This document shows positions 1-7,262 of a DNA stretch of 34,254 nucleotides, in pieces. The stretch lies in the NCBI GenBank assembly GCA_036396755.1, contig DASWKG010000116.1:1-34254 (forward strand), written 5' to 3'. Within the stretch, counting starts at the first letter, position 1. Every line of letters starts with the position of its first letter. The DNA comes from DASWKG01 sp036396755. GTDB lineage: Bacteria > Actinomycetota > UBA4738 > CALAEC01. The notes beneath the pieces are model-generated. The model saw only the letters and a program-made list of their open reading frames with translations, had not been told where the DNA came from and ran no database searches. The position numbers and the translations under genes are program-made.

Positions 1-42
1 CACGGCGAAGATGACGAGAGCGGATCGGGCCCGCCTGCCCAT
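1..42 (-). CDS. Partial: N-terminus of an exported or membrane protein
   Basis: Read leftward, ATG at 42-40 opens 14 codons (MGRRARSALVIFAV) that run off the left edge. The start is supported by a good Shine-Dalgarno, AAAGGGGG on the minus strand at 57-50, seven bases upstream. The basic RRAR cluster followed by a hydrophobic stretch is what the beginning of a signal peptide or first membrane helix looks like. Nothing more of the protein is visible, so its function cannot be named. It is divergent from the membrane protein at 334, and the spacer between them carries a perfect palindrome that could be its operator. Confidence 0.6.
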   Translation of the reverse strand, partial: MGRRARSALVIFAV

Positions 43-125
43 GGAGGTGCCCCCTTTCAAAGGTCTGCGTTCGTTGCCTGAGAAGTGGTTTCGACGGAGC
101 GAGGGCGCCTTCCTGCCCAAGCTAT

Positions 126-141
126 TTGTGCAACTGCACAA
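126..141. promoter_or_regulatory. 16-bp perfect palindrome, candidate operator
   Basis: TTGTGCA-AC-TGCACAA is a perfect 7-bp inverted repeat with a 2-bp centre. It lies in the 291-bp non-coding spacer (43-333) between the leftward partial gene and the rightward membrane protein, about 85 bp upstream of the leftward ATG. Its size and symmetry fit a dimeric helix-turn-helix repressor (TetR, MarR or GntR type), which is inference. The only other signals I see in this spacer are a GATAAT at 268-273 and GGAGG at 276-280. Confidence 0.4.
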
Positions 142-333
142 GAATGACCCAGGAATCTGCGGCGCACGTTCGCGCGCATCCCTGCCCAGGTCATGGTGCA
201 GGTGCCCCAATCGGTGGGCACTTCTCGCGCTGAGAGCACCGGCTATGGTCTTGCCAGATCGGTGCGCGATAATCCGGAGGTGCGCCTTGGATCGTTGCGA
301 TCTCCGAGCCTGCGCCGCCGGCGCGGCGCGAAG

Positions 334-982
334 ATGCCCGGCGCCGTGACCAACCTGCGTGTCGCGGGGGCGGGAGTCACGGCGTTGATGGGAGTCATCG
401 CCGGCCACCAGCTCACCTACCTGCTCGTCGGTGGGGAGCACCACCCGGGGGAGTTTCGGCCGCTGTCGGCGGGAGGAGCCCTGGTCGTGGCGGTCTTGCT
501 CTGGAAGTCGATCGCTCGGGCCGTCCGGCTCGGCCACAGGGTCTCTGCGGGCCGGACCGCTCTTCGCCTGGCCGGGCTTCAGGTGAGCACCTTCCTCCTG
601 CTGGAGGCCGCCGAGCGCGGGTTCTCCCCGCACGGGGCGCTCACGGAGCCGCATGTGTGGCTCGGCCTCATCGCTCAGATGGCCACGGCCTTCGTCGCGG
701 CGTTGATCGTGTCGCTCCTCGTGCGCGGCATCCGGGCGATCGCGGCCCGGCTGCGGCCGCCACCAGCCCCGATCCGCGAGGCTCCCCCACGCCCCACCCG
801 AACCGAGGTCCGGCCGCCGCACCTGGAGTTCCTGATGGGCGCGCGCCGACGAGCTCCCCCACCTGTTCTCGCCCGATGTGCGGGCCGCTCGTCCGAGCGG
901 CCCAGGCGAGAGGAGGTTCGTGCTGCTTGTCCGACGGCGGAGCATCCGCCGCGCGCGGCCGGAACCCTTCGGCCCGGCGTAG
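334..982 (+). CDS. Four-helix membrane protein, unknown function; apparent frameshift near 836-850
   Basis: I do not recognise the family. From ATG 334 the protein has four hydrophobic segments at about residues 8-32, 46-60, 75-90 and 107-132, with AGHQLTYLL in the first. A Pro/Arg-rich tail follows. The starting frame stays open to 1182, but after about position 840 its codon third positions lose their G/C bias, while the next frame becomes strongly G/C-biased from 836 to a TAG at 980-982. That second frame has a stop at 833-835 and so cannot be read from further upstream. I therefore infer a single-base shift in the GC dinucleotide run at 838-847 and an intended product of about 215 residues ending ...PEPFGPA. 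If the shift is not real, the product is 282 residues (334-1182) with a non-coding-like tail. The start lacks a clear Shine-Dalgarno. Confidence 0.5.
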
Positions 983-985
983 CGG

Positions 986-1261
986 TTGTCTCCTCGCATA
1001 GCCTTCGAGGTCTTCCTCGGGCCTCGGTCCCTGGGCACGATCGTCCGGGAATCCGAGGGCTGGATCGTGCTCGCGATCCGCGACCCGGAGGAACGGCTCT
1101 TCATCCTGCGCGCCTTCGACGGCCCGGTCTCCCAGCGCGACCGGGACCGGGTCCGCTTCAGGCCCGCCGATCTCGGCCCTGAGGCATTCGAGGCGAAGGC
1201 CGTGGCCCTCCGCCACGACCGCGGCTACACCATCGTGCCTCGATCGTGGTCGCCCCCCTGA
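986..1261 (+). CDS. Small hypothetical protein
   Basis: This 91-residue frame has coding-like codon use from about codon 7 onward and reads IAFEVFLGPRSLGTIVRE and so on. The sequence is mixed alpha/beta in character, with no membrane segment and no motif I recognise. The only available start is TTG 986, three bases after the TAG that ends the upstream frame and in the same frame, with no Shine-Dalgarno. It could be translated by re-initiation, or it could be the distal part of one broken longer gene that includes the frameshifted protein upstream. The 3' end is firm: TGA at 1259-1261, nine bases before the TGTCAG element of the next gene. Confidence 0.45.
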   Translation: MSPRIAFEVFLGPRSLGTIVRESEGWIVLAIRDPEERLFILRAFDGPVSQRDRDRVRFRPADLGPEAFEAKAVALRHDRGYTIVPRSWSPP

Positions 1262-1269
1262 GACCCTGA

Positions 1270-1291
1270 TGTCAGACCCCCTTCGTATCAT
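1270..1291 (+). promoter_or_regulatory. TGTCAG-N10-TATCAT promoter-like element, copy A
   Basis: TGTCAG at 1270-1275 is followed ten bases later by TATCAT at 1286-1291, a five-of-six match to the -10 consensus. The same arrangement with the same ten-base spacing occurs at 32187-32208 upstream of the paralogous gene. A start site about seven bases after the -10 would fall near 1298, exactly where the shared leader begins. No good -35 is seen at normal spacing. Confidence 0.45.
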
Positions 1292-1296
1292 CTGAG

Positions 1297-1353
1297 CCAG
1301 GCCGCCCCTCCCTCTCGGCCCGACCCTTGTCGAGCATGGGAGGAGGGAACACA
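1297..1353 (+). promoter_or_regulatory. Conserved 5' leader with Shine-Dalgarno-pairing arm, copy A
   Basis: This leader aligns without gaps to 32221-32277; including the first five coding bases, about 40 of 62 positions match by hand count. The arm CCTCCC at 1307-1312 plus CTCG at 1314-1317 can pair with CGAG at 1331-1334 and GGGAGG at 1338-1343, forming a nested stem that includes part of the Shine-Dalgarno (GGAGGAGGG). TTGTC sits in the loop, 27 bases before the ATG in both copies. A translation-control hairpin is inferred. Confidence 0.4.
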
Positions 1354-1710
1354 ATGGCTGTCGATGAAGGAGCGAGGAAGCGGTTGCACGACGCCCTCGA
1401 GCGAGAGCTCGGCGCCGAGGAGGCCACCACGATGATGACCCTGGTACCGCCGGTCGGCTGGGGAGACGTGGCCACCGCTCGCGATATCGAGGGGCTGCGT
1501 GCGGCGACCGCGCGGGACGTCGAGGCCCTGGGTGCGGCGAACGCGCGGGACCACGAGGCCATTCGGGCAGCGCACGCGCGGGACCTCGAGGCGCTGCGCC
1601 ACGAGCTTCGGGCCGAGATGGAGCGGCTCGCACGGCTGGTCATCATGTGGACCTCGAGCATGGTCGTGGCGACGGCCGGCCTGTCGTTCGCGGCGGGCAA
1701 GCTCACCTGA
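1354..1710 (+). CDS. Small coiled-coil protein with C-terminal membrane helix (paralog A)
   Basis: The product is 118 residues. ATG 1354 is chosen over upstream in-frame TTG 1327 because GGAGGAGGG lies just upstream and because the paralog at 32278 starts at the same point (MAVDE versus MAIDE). The order is a helical head with LVPPVGWGDVAT at about residues 28-40, four 11-residue coil repeats at 42-85 beginning ARD, a charged helix, and one C-terminal membrane segment at about 92-114. The layout resembles DUF1640/CCDC90-like coiled-coil membrane proteins, though family membership is not certain. The function is unknown; I infer a membrane-tethered oligomeric coil. The paralog shares PPVGW-DVAT, the C-terminal helix and the leader but lacks the repeats, so the array has expanded or contracted in one copy. 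The gene is convergent with holB, 15 bp away. Confidence 0.75.
   Translation: MAVDEGARKRLHDALERELGAEEATTMMTLVPPVGWGDVATARDIEGLRAATARDVEALGAANARDHEAIRAAHARDLEALRHELRAEMERLARLVIMWTSSMVVATAGLSFAAGKLT
1477..1608 (+). repeat. Four tandem 33-bp units encoding an 11-residue coil repeat
   Basis: Units at 1477-1509, 1510-1542, 1543-1575 and 1576-1608 each encode 11 residues starting ARD, with hydrophobic residues at fixed places and E-A-L/I-R in the middle. Eleven-residue periodicity fits a hendecad coiled coil. The repeat is diverged at the DNA level, so it is not a recent identical expansion. Confidence 0.75.
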
Positions 1711-1725
1711 GCTCGGGCTGCGCGG

Positions 1726-2859
1726 TTACGCCCGGGTCACGTGCAGGAACGCTTCCTCCACGACGAGCCTGGGGTTGAGGTTGGTCTCGTCGGCGAGGGC
1801 GGCCCGGGCCTCCTCGAAGGCGGCGATCGCGCGGGTGGCCTCGGCCGGTGAGACGTCGTCGCCCCATTCGAGGTCGAGGTTGATGACCCAGCCGGGGTCG
1901 GCGCCCGAGGAGACGAGCAGCGCGTCCCGGTACCACGCCTCCAGCGCGAGCAGGGACCAGTCGAGGAACTCCCGCTCGGCCCGGCGCTCGCGGCGCTGGT
2001 GCCGCTCCCGCACCCGGCGGACCACCGCGCGGAACTGCTCCATCACGTCGCCGGTGTCGGGATCGAGGAACGGCGCGACCTCCTCCTCCAGCACGTCGCC
2101 GAGTCGCTTGCGGTAGTCGCCGGCGGCGCCGATCAGCTGGTCGGCGGCAACCACCGCGCCTCCCGAGCCGTCGCGCGCGCTGCGGAGGGCGGCCAGCGCC
2201 TCGTCGCGGAACGCGAGGCCCTGCGGGTCCACCGCCACGCGCCGCGCCCGGCCCACGTTCCCGCCGGCGAGCCGCGTCGCGAGCCGGGCACGCGGCTCCT
2301 CGACCCCCTCGGCGGTCAGCGTCTCGACGACGAGGGCCTCGGCCAGTGGGTGGAACGCGACGGTCTGGCAGCGGGAGCGGATCGTGTCGGGCAGCTCGTC
2401 CGGCCGGGCGGACGAGAGGAGGAAGACCGTCTCGGGCGGCGGCTCCTCGACCACCTTCAGCAGCACGTCGGCGGCCTCCTCGGTCAGGCGGTCGGCCTGC
2501 TCGATTCGGAAGACCTTGCGGGTCGGCTCGGGCGCCGTGCGGTGGGCCCGGGCCATCACCCAGCGCGCGGTCCCGTGATCGTCGATGCCGTCGCCGACGC
2601 GGATGTCGCGGCCCTCCGGCTCCACGAGCACCACGTTCGGGTGGCGGTCGGCGAGGGCGAGCCGGCAGTCGCGGCACTCGCCGCAGCCGCCCTCGTGGCA
2701 GACGAGCGCGGCCGTGAAGGCCGCCGCGGCCAGGCGCTTGCCCGACCCCTCCGGCCCCGCGAACAGGTACGCGTGTCCCGGACGCTCGGCGGCGCGCTCG
2801 AGGAACGCCATCGCCTCGGGCTGGCCGGGGACGCGCGCGAGCACGGGTATCGCCGTCAC
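1726..2859 (-). CDS. holB: DNA polymerase III subunit delta'
   Basis: This is the clamp-loader subunit of the replicative polymerase, an AAA+ protein that helps load the beta clamp on primed DNA. In the 377-residue product the Walker A motif GPEGSGK is at 35-41. The zinc module cysteines are C54, C59, C62 and C65, and the IRSRCQ motif typical of delta' and DnaX is at 160-165, after the EEPPPETVFLLSS segment. Start is GTG 2859, which overlaps the tmk stop as GTGA by 4 bp, so translation is coupled. The gene is last in the topA-tmk-holB run and ends 15 bp from the convergent gene at 1354. An intact P-loop is notable because delta' often has a degenerate ATP site. Confidence 0.93.
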   Translation of the reverse strand: MTAIPVLARVPGQPEAMAFLERAAERPGHAYLFAGPEGSGKRLAAAAFTAALVCHEGGCGECRDCRLALADRHPNVVLVEPEGRDIRVGDGIDDHGTARWVMARAHRTAPEPTRKVFRIEQADRLTEEAADVLLKVVEEPPPETVFLLSSARPDELPDTIRSRCQTVAFHPLAEALVVETLTAEGVEEPRARLATRLAGGNVGRARRVAVDPQGLAFRDEALAALRSARDGSGGAVVAADQLIGAAGDYRKRLGDVLEEEVAPFLDPDTGDVMEQFRAVVRRVRERHQRRERRAEREFLDWSLLALEAWYRDALLVSSGADPGWVINLDLEWGDDVSPAEATRAIAAFEEARAALADETNLNPRLVVEEAFLHVTRA

Positions 2860-4862
2860 GACTTCCCGTCCCCGAGCTTGAGGAACCGCTCGAGCGCCTC
2901 GCGGACGCGCGCGTGCACCTCGCCCGGCTCGCCGGCCGCCTCGACCACCACGAACCGCTCAGGGTGGTCGCCCGCGATGCGCCGATAGGCCTCGGCCACG
3001 CGCTCGTGGAACTCGAGGTTCTCGGACTCGAAGCGGTCGGGCTCGTCGCCGGCGCGCGCGAGCCCCTCCTCGGCCTCGACGTCGAGCAGCACGACGAGGT
3101 CGGGGAACAGGCCCTGGGTCGCCCACGCGGAAAGGGTCAGGATGTCGGGCTCACCGAGCCCGCGGCCGTGGCCCTGGTAGGCGAGCGAGGAGTCGACGTA
3201 GCGGTCGCAGATCACGACCTTGCCCTTCTCGAGCGCGGTCCGGATCACGGAGACGACGTGCTGTGCGCGGGCCGCCGCGAACAGCAGGGCCTCGGCGCGG
3301 GGATCGAGCTGGGTGTCGCGTTCGAGCAGCACCTCGCGCAGCTTCTCGCCGAGGTCGGTGCCCCCCGGCTCGCGGGTCACGACCACCTCGAACCCCTTCG
3401 ACTCGAGGAACTCGCGCGCCAGCTTGACTTGGGTGCCCTTGCCCGAGCCCTCGACCCCCTCGAACGCGATGAACGTGCCGGGGCGCTCGCCGCGGCGGAG
3501 ATCGGGGCGGAGGGTGAGCGGGTGGGTGCGTCCCACGCGGCTCCGGCGGAGGCCGCGCCGCGCGAAGAGCCCGCCCGAGAGCGCGACCAGCGCCCCCACG
3601 CCGAGGGCGAGGCGCGTGCCCGAGAGGTCGAAGGACTGTCCGCCGATGCTGAAACTGTAGTCCCCGAACGTCTCCGCGATGGCCGGGAAGCCCGCCAGCG
3701 AGGCCAGCAGGCCGAGCCGGACCAGCACGGTCAGCGTGGCGAAGGTTCGCCCGCGGAAGTCGTCGCTGATGTGCTCCTGGAGCATCGTGTAGCCGGTCAC
3801 CCAGGTGATCCCGGTGCCGGCGCCCATCACGATCGTGAACGCCGAGGCCAGCGCGAGGTTCGGCATCATCGCCAGCACGACGAGCATGCCCGCGGTGCCG
3901 ACCAGCGCCAGCGGGAAGAGCGTTTGCTTCTCGACGAAGCGCTCGAGGAAGCCGAGCGAGAACATGCCGAGGCCGAGCCCCACCCCGACCGCGGTCACGA
4001 GGATGCCCCAGCCGGTCGTCTCCGAGCCGAGCGTGTTCCCCGCGAAGATCGGTCCGATCGCGATGACCGACCCGACGCCGATGAACGCGAGGACGATGCT
4101 GACCGTCATCGTCCGCTGGAAGCGGTGCTCGCGGAGGAAGCGGACGCCCTCGACGAGGTCCTCCCAGGCCTGGGCGGCGTGCAGCTTGCCCCCGCGCCGG
4201 CGCGGCTGCTTGAGGTCGAGCCCCCACACCATGTACGCGGAGAAGGCGAACGTCAGGCCGTTCAGCCACAGCGCGAGCGCCTCGGGGTTCTCGCCGAAGT
4301 AGCCCACCCGCCCCGACAGCCCGAGCGAGAGCGCGGCCAACCCGGTGAAGACCATGCCCCCGATCGGGAGCGTCCCGTACGAGGTCATGAGCGAGAGCGA
4401 GTTCGCGTTCGTGAGCTGCCGGCGCGGCACGAGGTTCGGCAGGCTCGCGTCGCGAGCCGGCGTCCACAGGAGCGACATGCACTCGAGCGCGAACGACAGC
4501 ACGTAGATGCCGGTGAGGCTCCCGAGGAACGGCATCGACGCGTAGCCGACCCCGCGCGTGATGTCGGCCAGCATCATGAGCTTCTTGCGGTCGATCCGAT
4601 CGACGAGCACGCCGGCGAACGGCCCGAAGACGATCGAGGGGAGCAGGCGGGCGAGCATGACGCCGGTGATCGCGAACCCGGCACGGGCGCCGCCGAGACG
4701 GCGGACGAGGTCGGTAACGGCGATGAACCCCACCCAGTCTCCGAGCGACGAGACCGTCATCGCCCGCAGGAGGCGGTTGAACGACTGGATCTTGAAGAGG
4801 CCGGCGAGCGTGGCGGGGCGGGTGCCCCGGAGGAGCGCGATCTCGTCGGCGATGCCGGCCAC
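2856..4862 (-). CDS. tmk: MFS transporter-thymidylate kinase fusion
   Basis: The C-terminal domain (about residues 462-668) is a complete dTMP kinase, making dTDP for DNA synthesis. It has P-loop GVEGSGKG at 469-476, TREPGG at 496-501 and DRY at 553-555. The first 440 or so residues are a 12-helix major-facilitator protein, with the loop-2 signature DRIDRKKLM. A basic linker (RRGLRRSRVGRT) joins the two. One frame covers both and I see no internal stop or frameshift. Fused MFS-Tmk proteins are known from other actinobacteria, including Streptomyces, so this is a lineage feature rather than an assembly artefact. The transporter substrate is unknown; a nucleoside or nucleotide is a guess from the fusion. 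GTG 4862 directly abuts the topA TAA (4865-4863), and the 3' end overlaps holB by 4 bp. Confidence 0.92.
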   Translation of the reverse strand: MAGIADEIALLRGTRPATLAGLFKIQSFNRLLRAMTVSSLGDWVGFIAVTDLVRRLGGARAGFAITGVMLARLLPSIVFGPFAGVLVDRIDRKKLMMLADITRGVGYASMPFLGSLTGIYVLSFALECMSLLWTPARDASLPNLVPRRQLTNANSLSLMTSYGTLPIGGMVFTGLAALSLGLSGRVGYFGENPEALALWLNGLTFAFSAYMVWGLDLKQPRRRGGKLHAAQAWEDLVEGVRFLREHRFQRTMTVSIVLAFIGVGSVIAIGPIFAGNTLGSETTGWGILVTAVGVGLGLGMFSLGFLERFVEKQTLFPLALVGTAGMLVVLAMMPNLALASAFTIVMGAGTGITWVTGYTMLQEHISDDFRGRTFATLTVLVRLGLLASLAGFPAIAETFGDYSFSIGGQSFDLSGTRLALGVGALVALSGGLFARRGLRRSRVGRTHPLTLRPDLRRGERPGTFIAFEGVEGSGKGTQVKLAREFLESKGFEVVVTREPGGTDLGEKLREVLLERDTQLDPRAEALLFAAARAQHVVSVIRTALEKGKVVICDRYVDSSLAYQGHGRGLGEPDILTLSAWATQGLFPDLVVLLDVEAEEGLARAGDEPDRFESENLEFHERVAEAYRRIAGDHPERFVVVEAAGEPGEVHARVREALERFLKLGDGKS

Positions 4863-7151
4863 TTACCCGGCTTCCGCGGAACTCGCCGGCGCTCCCCCTT
4901 CGATCACGTGGCCGCACTTGGTGCACTTCGCGTCGCCGTCCTTCAGCGCGACCATCAGGCCCTGGCACTCGGGGCAGGGCGTCGGCAAGGGGAGCTGCCC
5001 CACGGTGAAGTCGCACTCGGGGTAGCGGTTGCAGCCGTAGAACAGGCTCTTGCCCTTGCGCCGGGCCCGCTTCTCGATGAGGTCGCCCTCGCCGCACTGC
5101 GGGCACTTCACGCCGGTCTTCTTCTCCTCGCGCTTGATGTACTTGCAGTCGGGGTAGCCGGAGCAGCCGACGAACGGGCCGAAGCGGCCCGTCTTCTCGA
5201 CGAGCTGCTTGCCGCACTCGGGGCAGGTCTCCTCGAGGAGCTTCGGCTCGGGGCGCTGGCTGCCGTCGAGCTGGGCGGTGTACTTGCAGTCCGGGTAGCG
5301 GCTGCACGACAGGAACTTGCCGTAGCGCCCCAGCTTCTCGACCACCTCGCCCTCGCCGCACGTGGGGCACTTCTGGCCGGTGCCCTCGGAGGTGATGTCG
5401 GCGCGGGTGAGCTCCTGCTCGGCCTTCTCGAGGTCGCGCTCGAACGGCGCGTAGAACTCGTCGAGGACCTGCGTCCAGACCATCGTGCCCTCGGCGATCT
5501 GGTCGAGCTCCTCCTCCATCCGGGCCGTGAACTCGTAGTCGACGATCTCCTTGAAGCGATCCATCAGCACCTTCTCGATCACGACCTTGCCGATCTCCTC
5601 GGCGAAGAAGCGGCGCTCCTCGAGCCGGACGTACTCGCGATCGACGATGTTGCCGATGATCGAGGCGTAGGTGGACGGCCGGCCGATGCCGAGCTTCTCG
5701 AGCTCCTTGACGAGCGACGCCTCGGTGAAGCGCGGGGGCGGCTGGGTGAAGTGCTGCTCGGGGATGACCGCCAGCAGCCGCAGGAGCTGCTCGGCGGTGA
5801 GCTCGGGGAGCCGCGACTCGGCGTCCTCGTCGGTCTCGTCGTCGCGTCCCTCGAAGTAGACCCGGCGGAAGCCGTCGAACTTCACGGTCTGGCCGGTCGC
5901 CCGCAGGAGGTACGTCGGCGCGGCGTCGGCCGCCCCCCCGATATCTGCGCTGACCTGGTCGAGGATGGCCTCGGCCATCTGCGAGGCGACCGCGCGCTGC
6001 CAGACGAGCCGGTACAGCTTGGCCTGGTCCTTCGAAAGCTGGCCCGCGATCGAGTCGGGGATCCGCGCGGCGGACGTGGGGCGGATTGCCTCGTGGGCCT
6101 CCTGCGCGCCCTTCGACTTCGTCTTGTAGCGGCGCGGCTCGGCGAGCGCGTACCTCTCGCCGTACTGCTTCTTCACCACGTCGGCGATCTCGGCCAGCGC
6201 CTGCTCGGCCATGTTGGTCGAGTCGGTCCGGTGATAGGTGATGAGGCCGACCTGGCCCTCGGGCCCCACCTCGACGCCCTCGTAGAGCTGCTGGGCGACC
6301 ACCATCGTCCGCTTGGCCGAGAAGCCGAGCTTCCGGGCGGCCTCCTGCTGCAGGGTCGACGTGGTGAACGGCGGCGAGGGGCGGCGCTTGACCTCCTTGC
6401 GGCGGACCTCGGCCACCTTGTACGCGGCGCGCTCGAGGTTCGCGGTGTGCTCGCGCGCGGCCTCCTCGGTGAGGACCAGGCCCTTCTTGTCGGGGGAGGC
6501 GGCCAGCTTCTCCTCGTCGATCTGGATCAGCTTGCCGAGGAACGCCTGCTCGTCGCCGTTCGGGCTGAGACGGGCCTCCACGCTCCAGTATTCGACGGCG
6601 GTGAACGCCTCGATCTCACGCTCGCGCTCGACGATCATCCGGAGCGCCGGCGACTGCACCCGGCCCGCGGAGAGGCCCCGCCGCACCTTCTTGATGAGGA
6701 GCGGGGACAGGTTGTAGCCGACCAGGCGGTCCAGGATCCGGCGGGCCTGCTGGGCGTTGACCAGGTTGAGGTCGATGGAGCGCGGGTGCTCGAACGCCTC
6801 CTGGATCGCGCTTTTGGTGATCTCGGTGAAGGTGACGCGCTTGGCGTCGGCGTGGCTGACCCCGAGCAGCTCGGCCACGTGGAAGGCGATGGCCTCGCCC
6901 TCGCGGTCGAAGTCGGTGGCGAGCCAGAGCTCGTCGGCCTTCTTGTGCGCGGCCTTCAGCTCCGCGACGACCTTCTTCTTCTCCTCGTTCACCTCGAAGG
7001 TCGGCTCGAAGTTGTGCTCCACGTCCACGCCCAGCCCCTTTCGGGGCAGGTCACGGACGTGACCCACCGACGCCTTCACCTTGAAGTCGCCTCCGAGGTA
7101 GCGCTCGAGGGTCTTCGCCTTTGTCGGGGATTCGACGATCACGAGTTTCAT
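4863..7151 (-). CDS. topA: DNA topoisomerase I
   Basis: This type IA topoisomerase relaxes negative supercoils through a covalent 5'-phosphotyrosine. The 762-residue product starts at ATG 7151 (MKLVIVESPTKAKTL). TOPRIM residues are E7 and the D80-x-D82-x-E84 triad in ATDFDREGE, and the catalytic tyrosine is Y306 in GLITYHRTDS. The C-terminus (about residues 593-750) carries four Cys4 zinc ribbons, the CPTCGEG, CPECGK, CPQCGEG and CPECQG modules. The open frame continues upstream of 7151, but that part lacks TopA character. From what I know, Mycobacterium TopA lacks such ribbons and Streptomyces TopA has a lysine-rich tail instead, so this C-terminus is unusual for the phylum. A TTGACA-N18-TATGAA promoter lies just upstream, leaving almost no 5' leader. 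Confidence 0.95.
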   Translation of the reverse strand: MKLVIVESPTKAKTLERYLGGDFKVKASVGHVRDLPRKGLGVDVEHNFEPTFEVNEEKKKVVAELKAAHKKADELWLATDFDREGEAIAFHVAELLGVSHADAKRVTFTEITKSAIQEAFEHPRSIDLNLVNAQQARRILDRLVGYNLSPLLIKKVRRGLSAGRVQSPALRMIVEREREIEAFTAVEYWSVEARLSPNGDEQAFLGKLIQIDEEKLAASPDKKGLVLTEEAAREHTANLERAAYKVAEVRRKEVKRRPSPPFTTSTLQQEAARKLGFSAKRTMVVAQQLYEGVEVGPEGQVGLITYHRTDSTNMAEQALAEIADVVKKQYGERYALAEPRRYKTKSKGAQEAHEAIRPTSAARIPDSIAGQLSKDQAKLYRLVWQRAVASQMAEAILDQVSADIGGAADAAPTYLLRATGQTVKFDGFRRVYFEGRDDETDEDAESRLPELTAEQLLRLLAVIPEQHFTQPPPRFTEASLVKELEKLGIGRPSTYASIIGNIVDREYVRLEERRFFAEEIGKVVIEKVLMDRFKEIVDYEFTARMEEELDQIAEGTMVWTQVLDEFYAPFERDLEKAEQELTRADITSEGTGQKCPTCGEGEVVEKLGRYGKFLSCSRYPDCKYTAQLDGSQRPEPKLLEETCPECGKQLVEKTGRFGPFVGCSGYPDCKYIKREEKKTGVKCPQCGEGDLIEKRARRKGKSLFYGCNRYPECDFTVGQLPLPTPCPECQGLMVALKDGDAKCTKCGHVIEGGAPASSAEAG

Positions 7152-7160
7152 AGGCCCGCC

Positions 7161-7190
7161 TTCATACCTGTTGGGTTTCGTCGGTGTCAA
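7161..7190 (-). promoter_or_regulatory. Candidate topA promoter (TTGACA-N18-TATGAA)
   Basis: On the minus strand a perfect -35, TTGACA, occupies 7190-7185 and TATGAA occupies 7166-7161, 18 bases apart. The -10 ends nine bases before the ATG at 7151, so transcription would begin within a few bases of the start codon. The rest of the 111-bp divergent spacer shows no clear DedA promoter. Confidence 0.45.
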
Positions 7191-7262
7191 CCAACGTCTA
7201 TTCCCGGATGGTAGCCCCTGGGGACGACGGCGAGGGGGATGCCCTACGCTGGGGACTCCCTC

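Noticed and set aside
2913..7214. A 1433-codon open frame antisense to holB, tmk and topA
   Set aside because: It is an open antisense frame produced by high GC and third-position bias; its sequence is Arg/Glu/Leu/Gly-rich with no family resemblance, and the opposite strand encodes clear genes.
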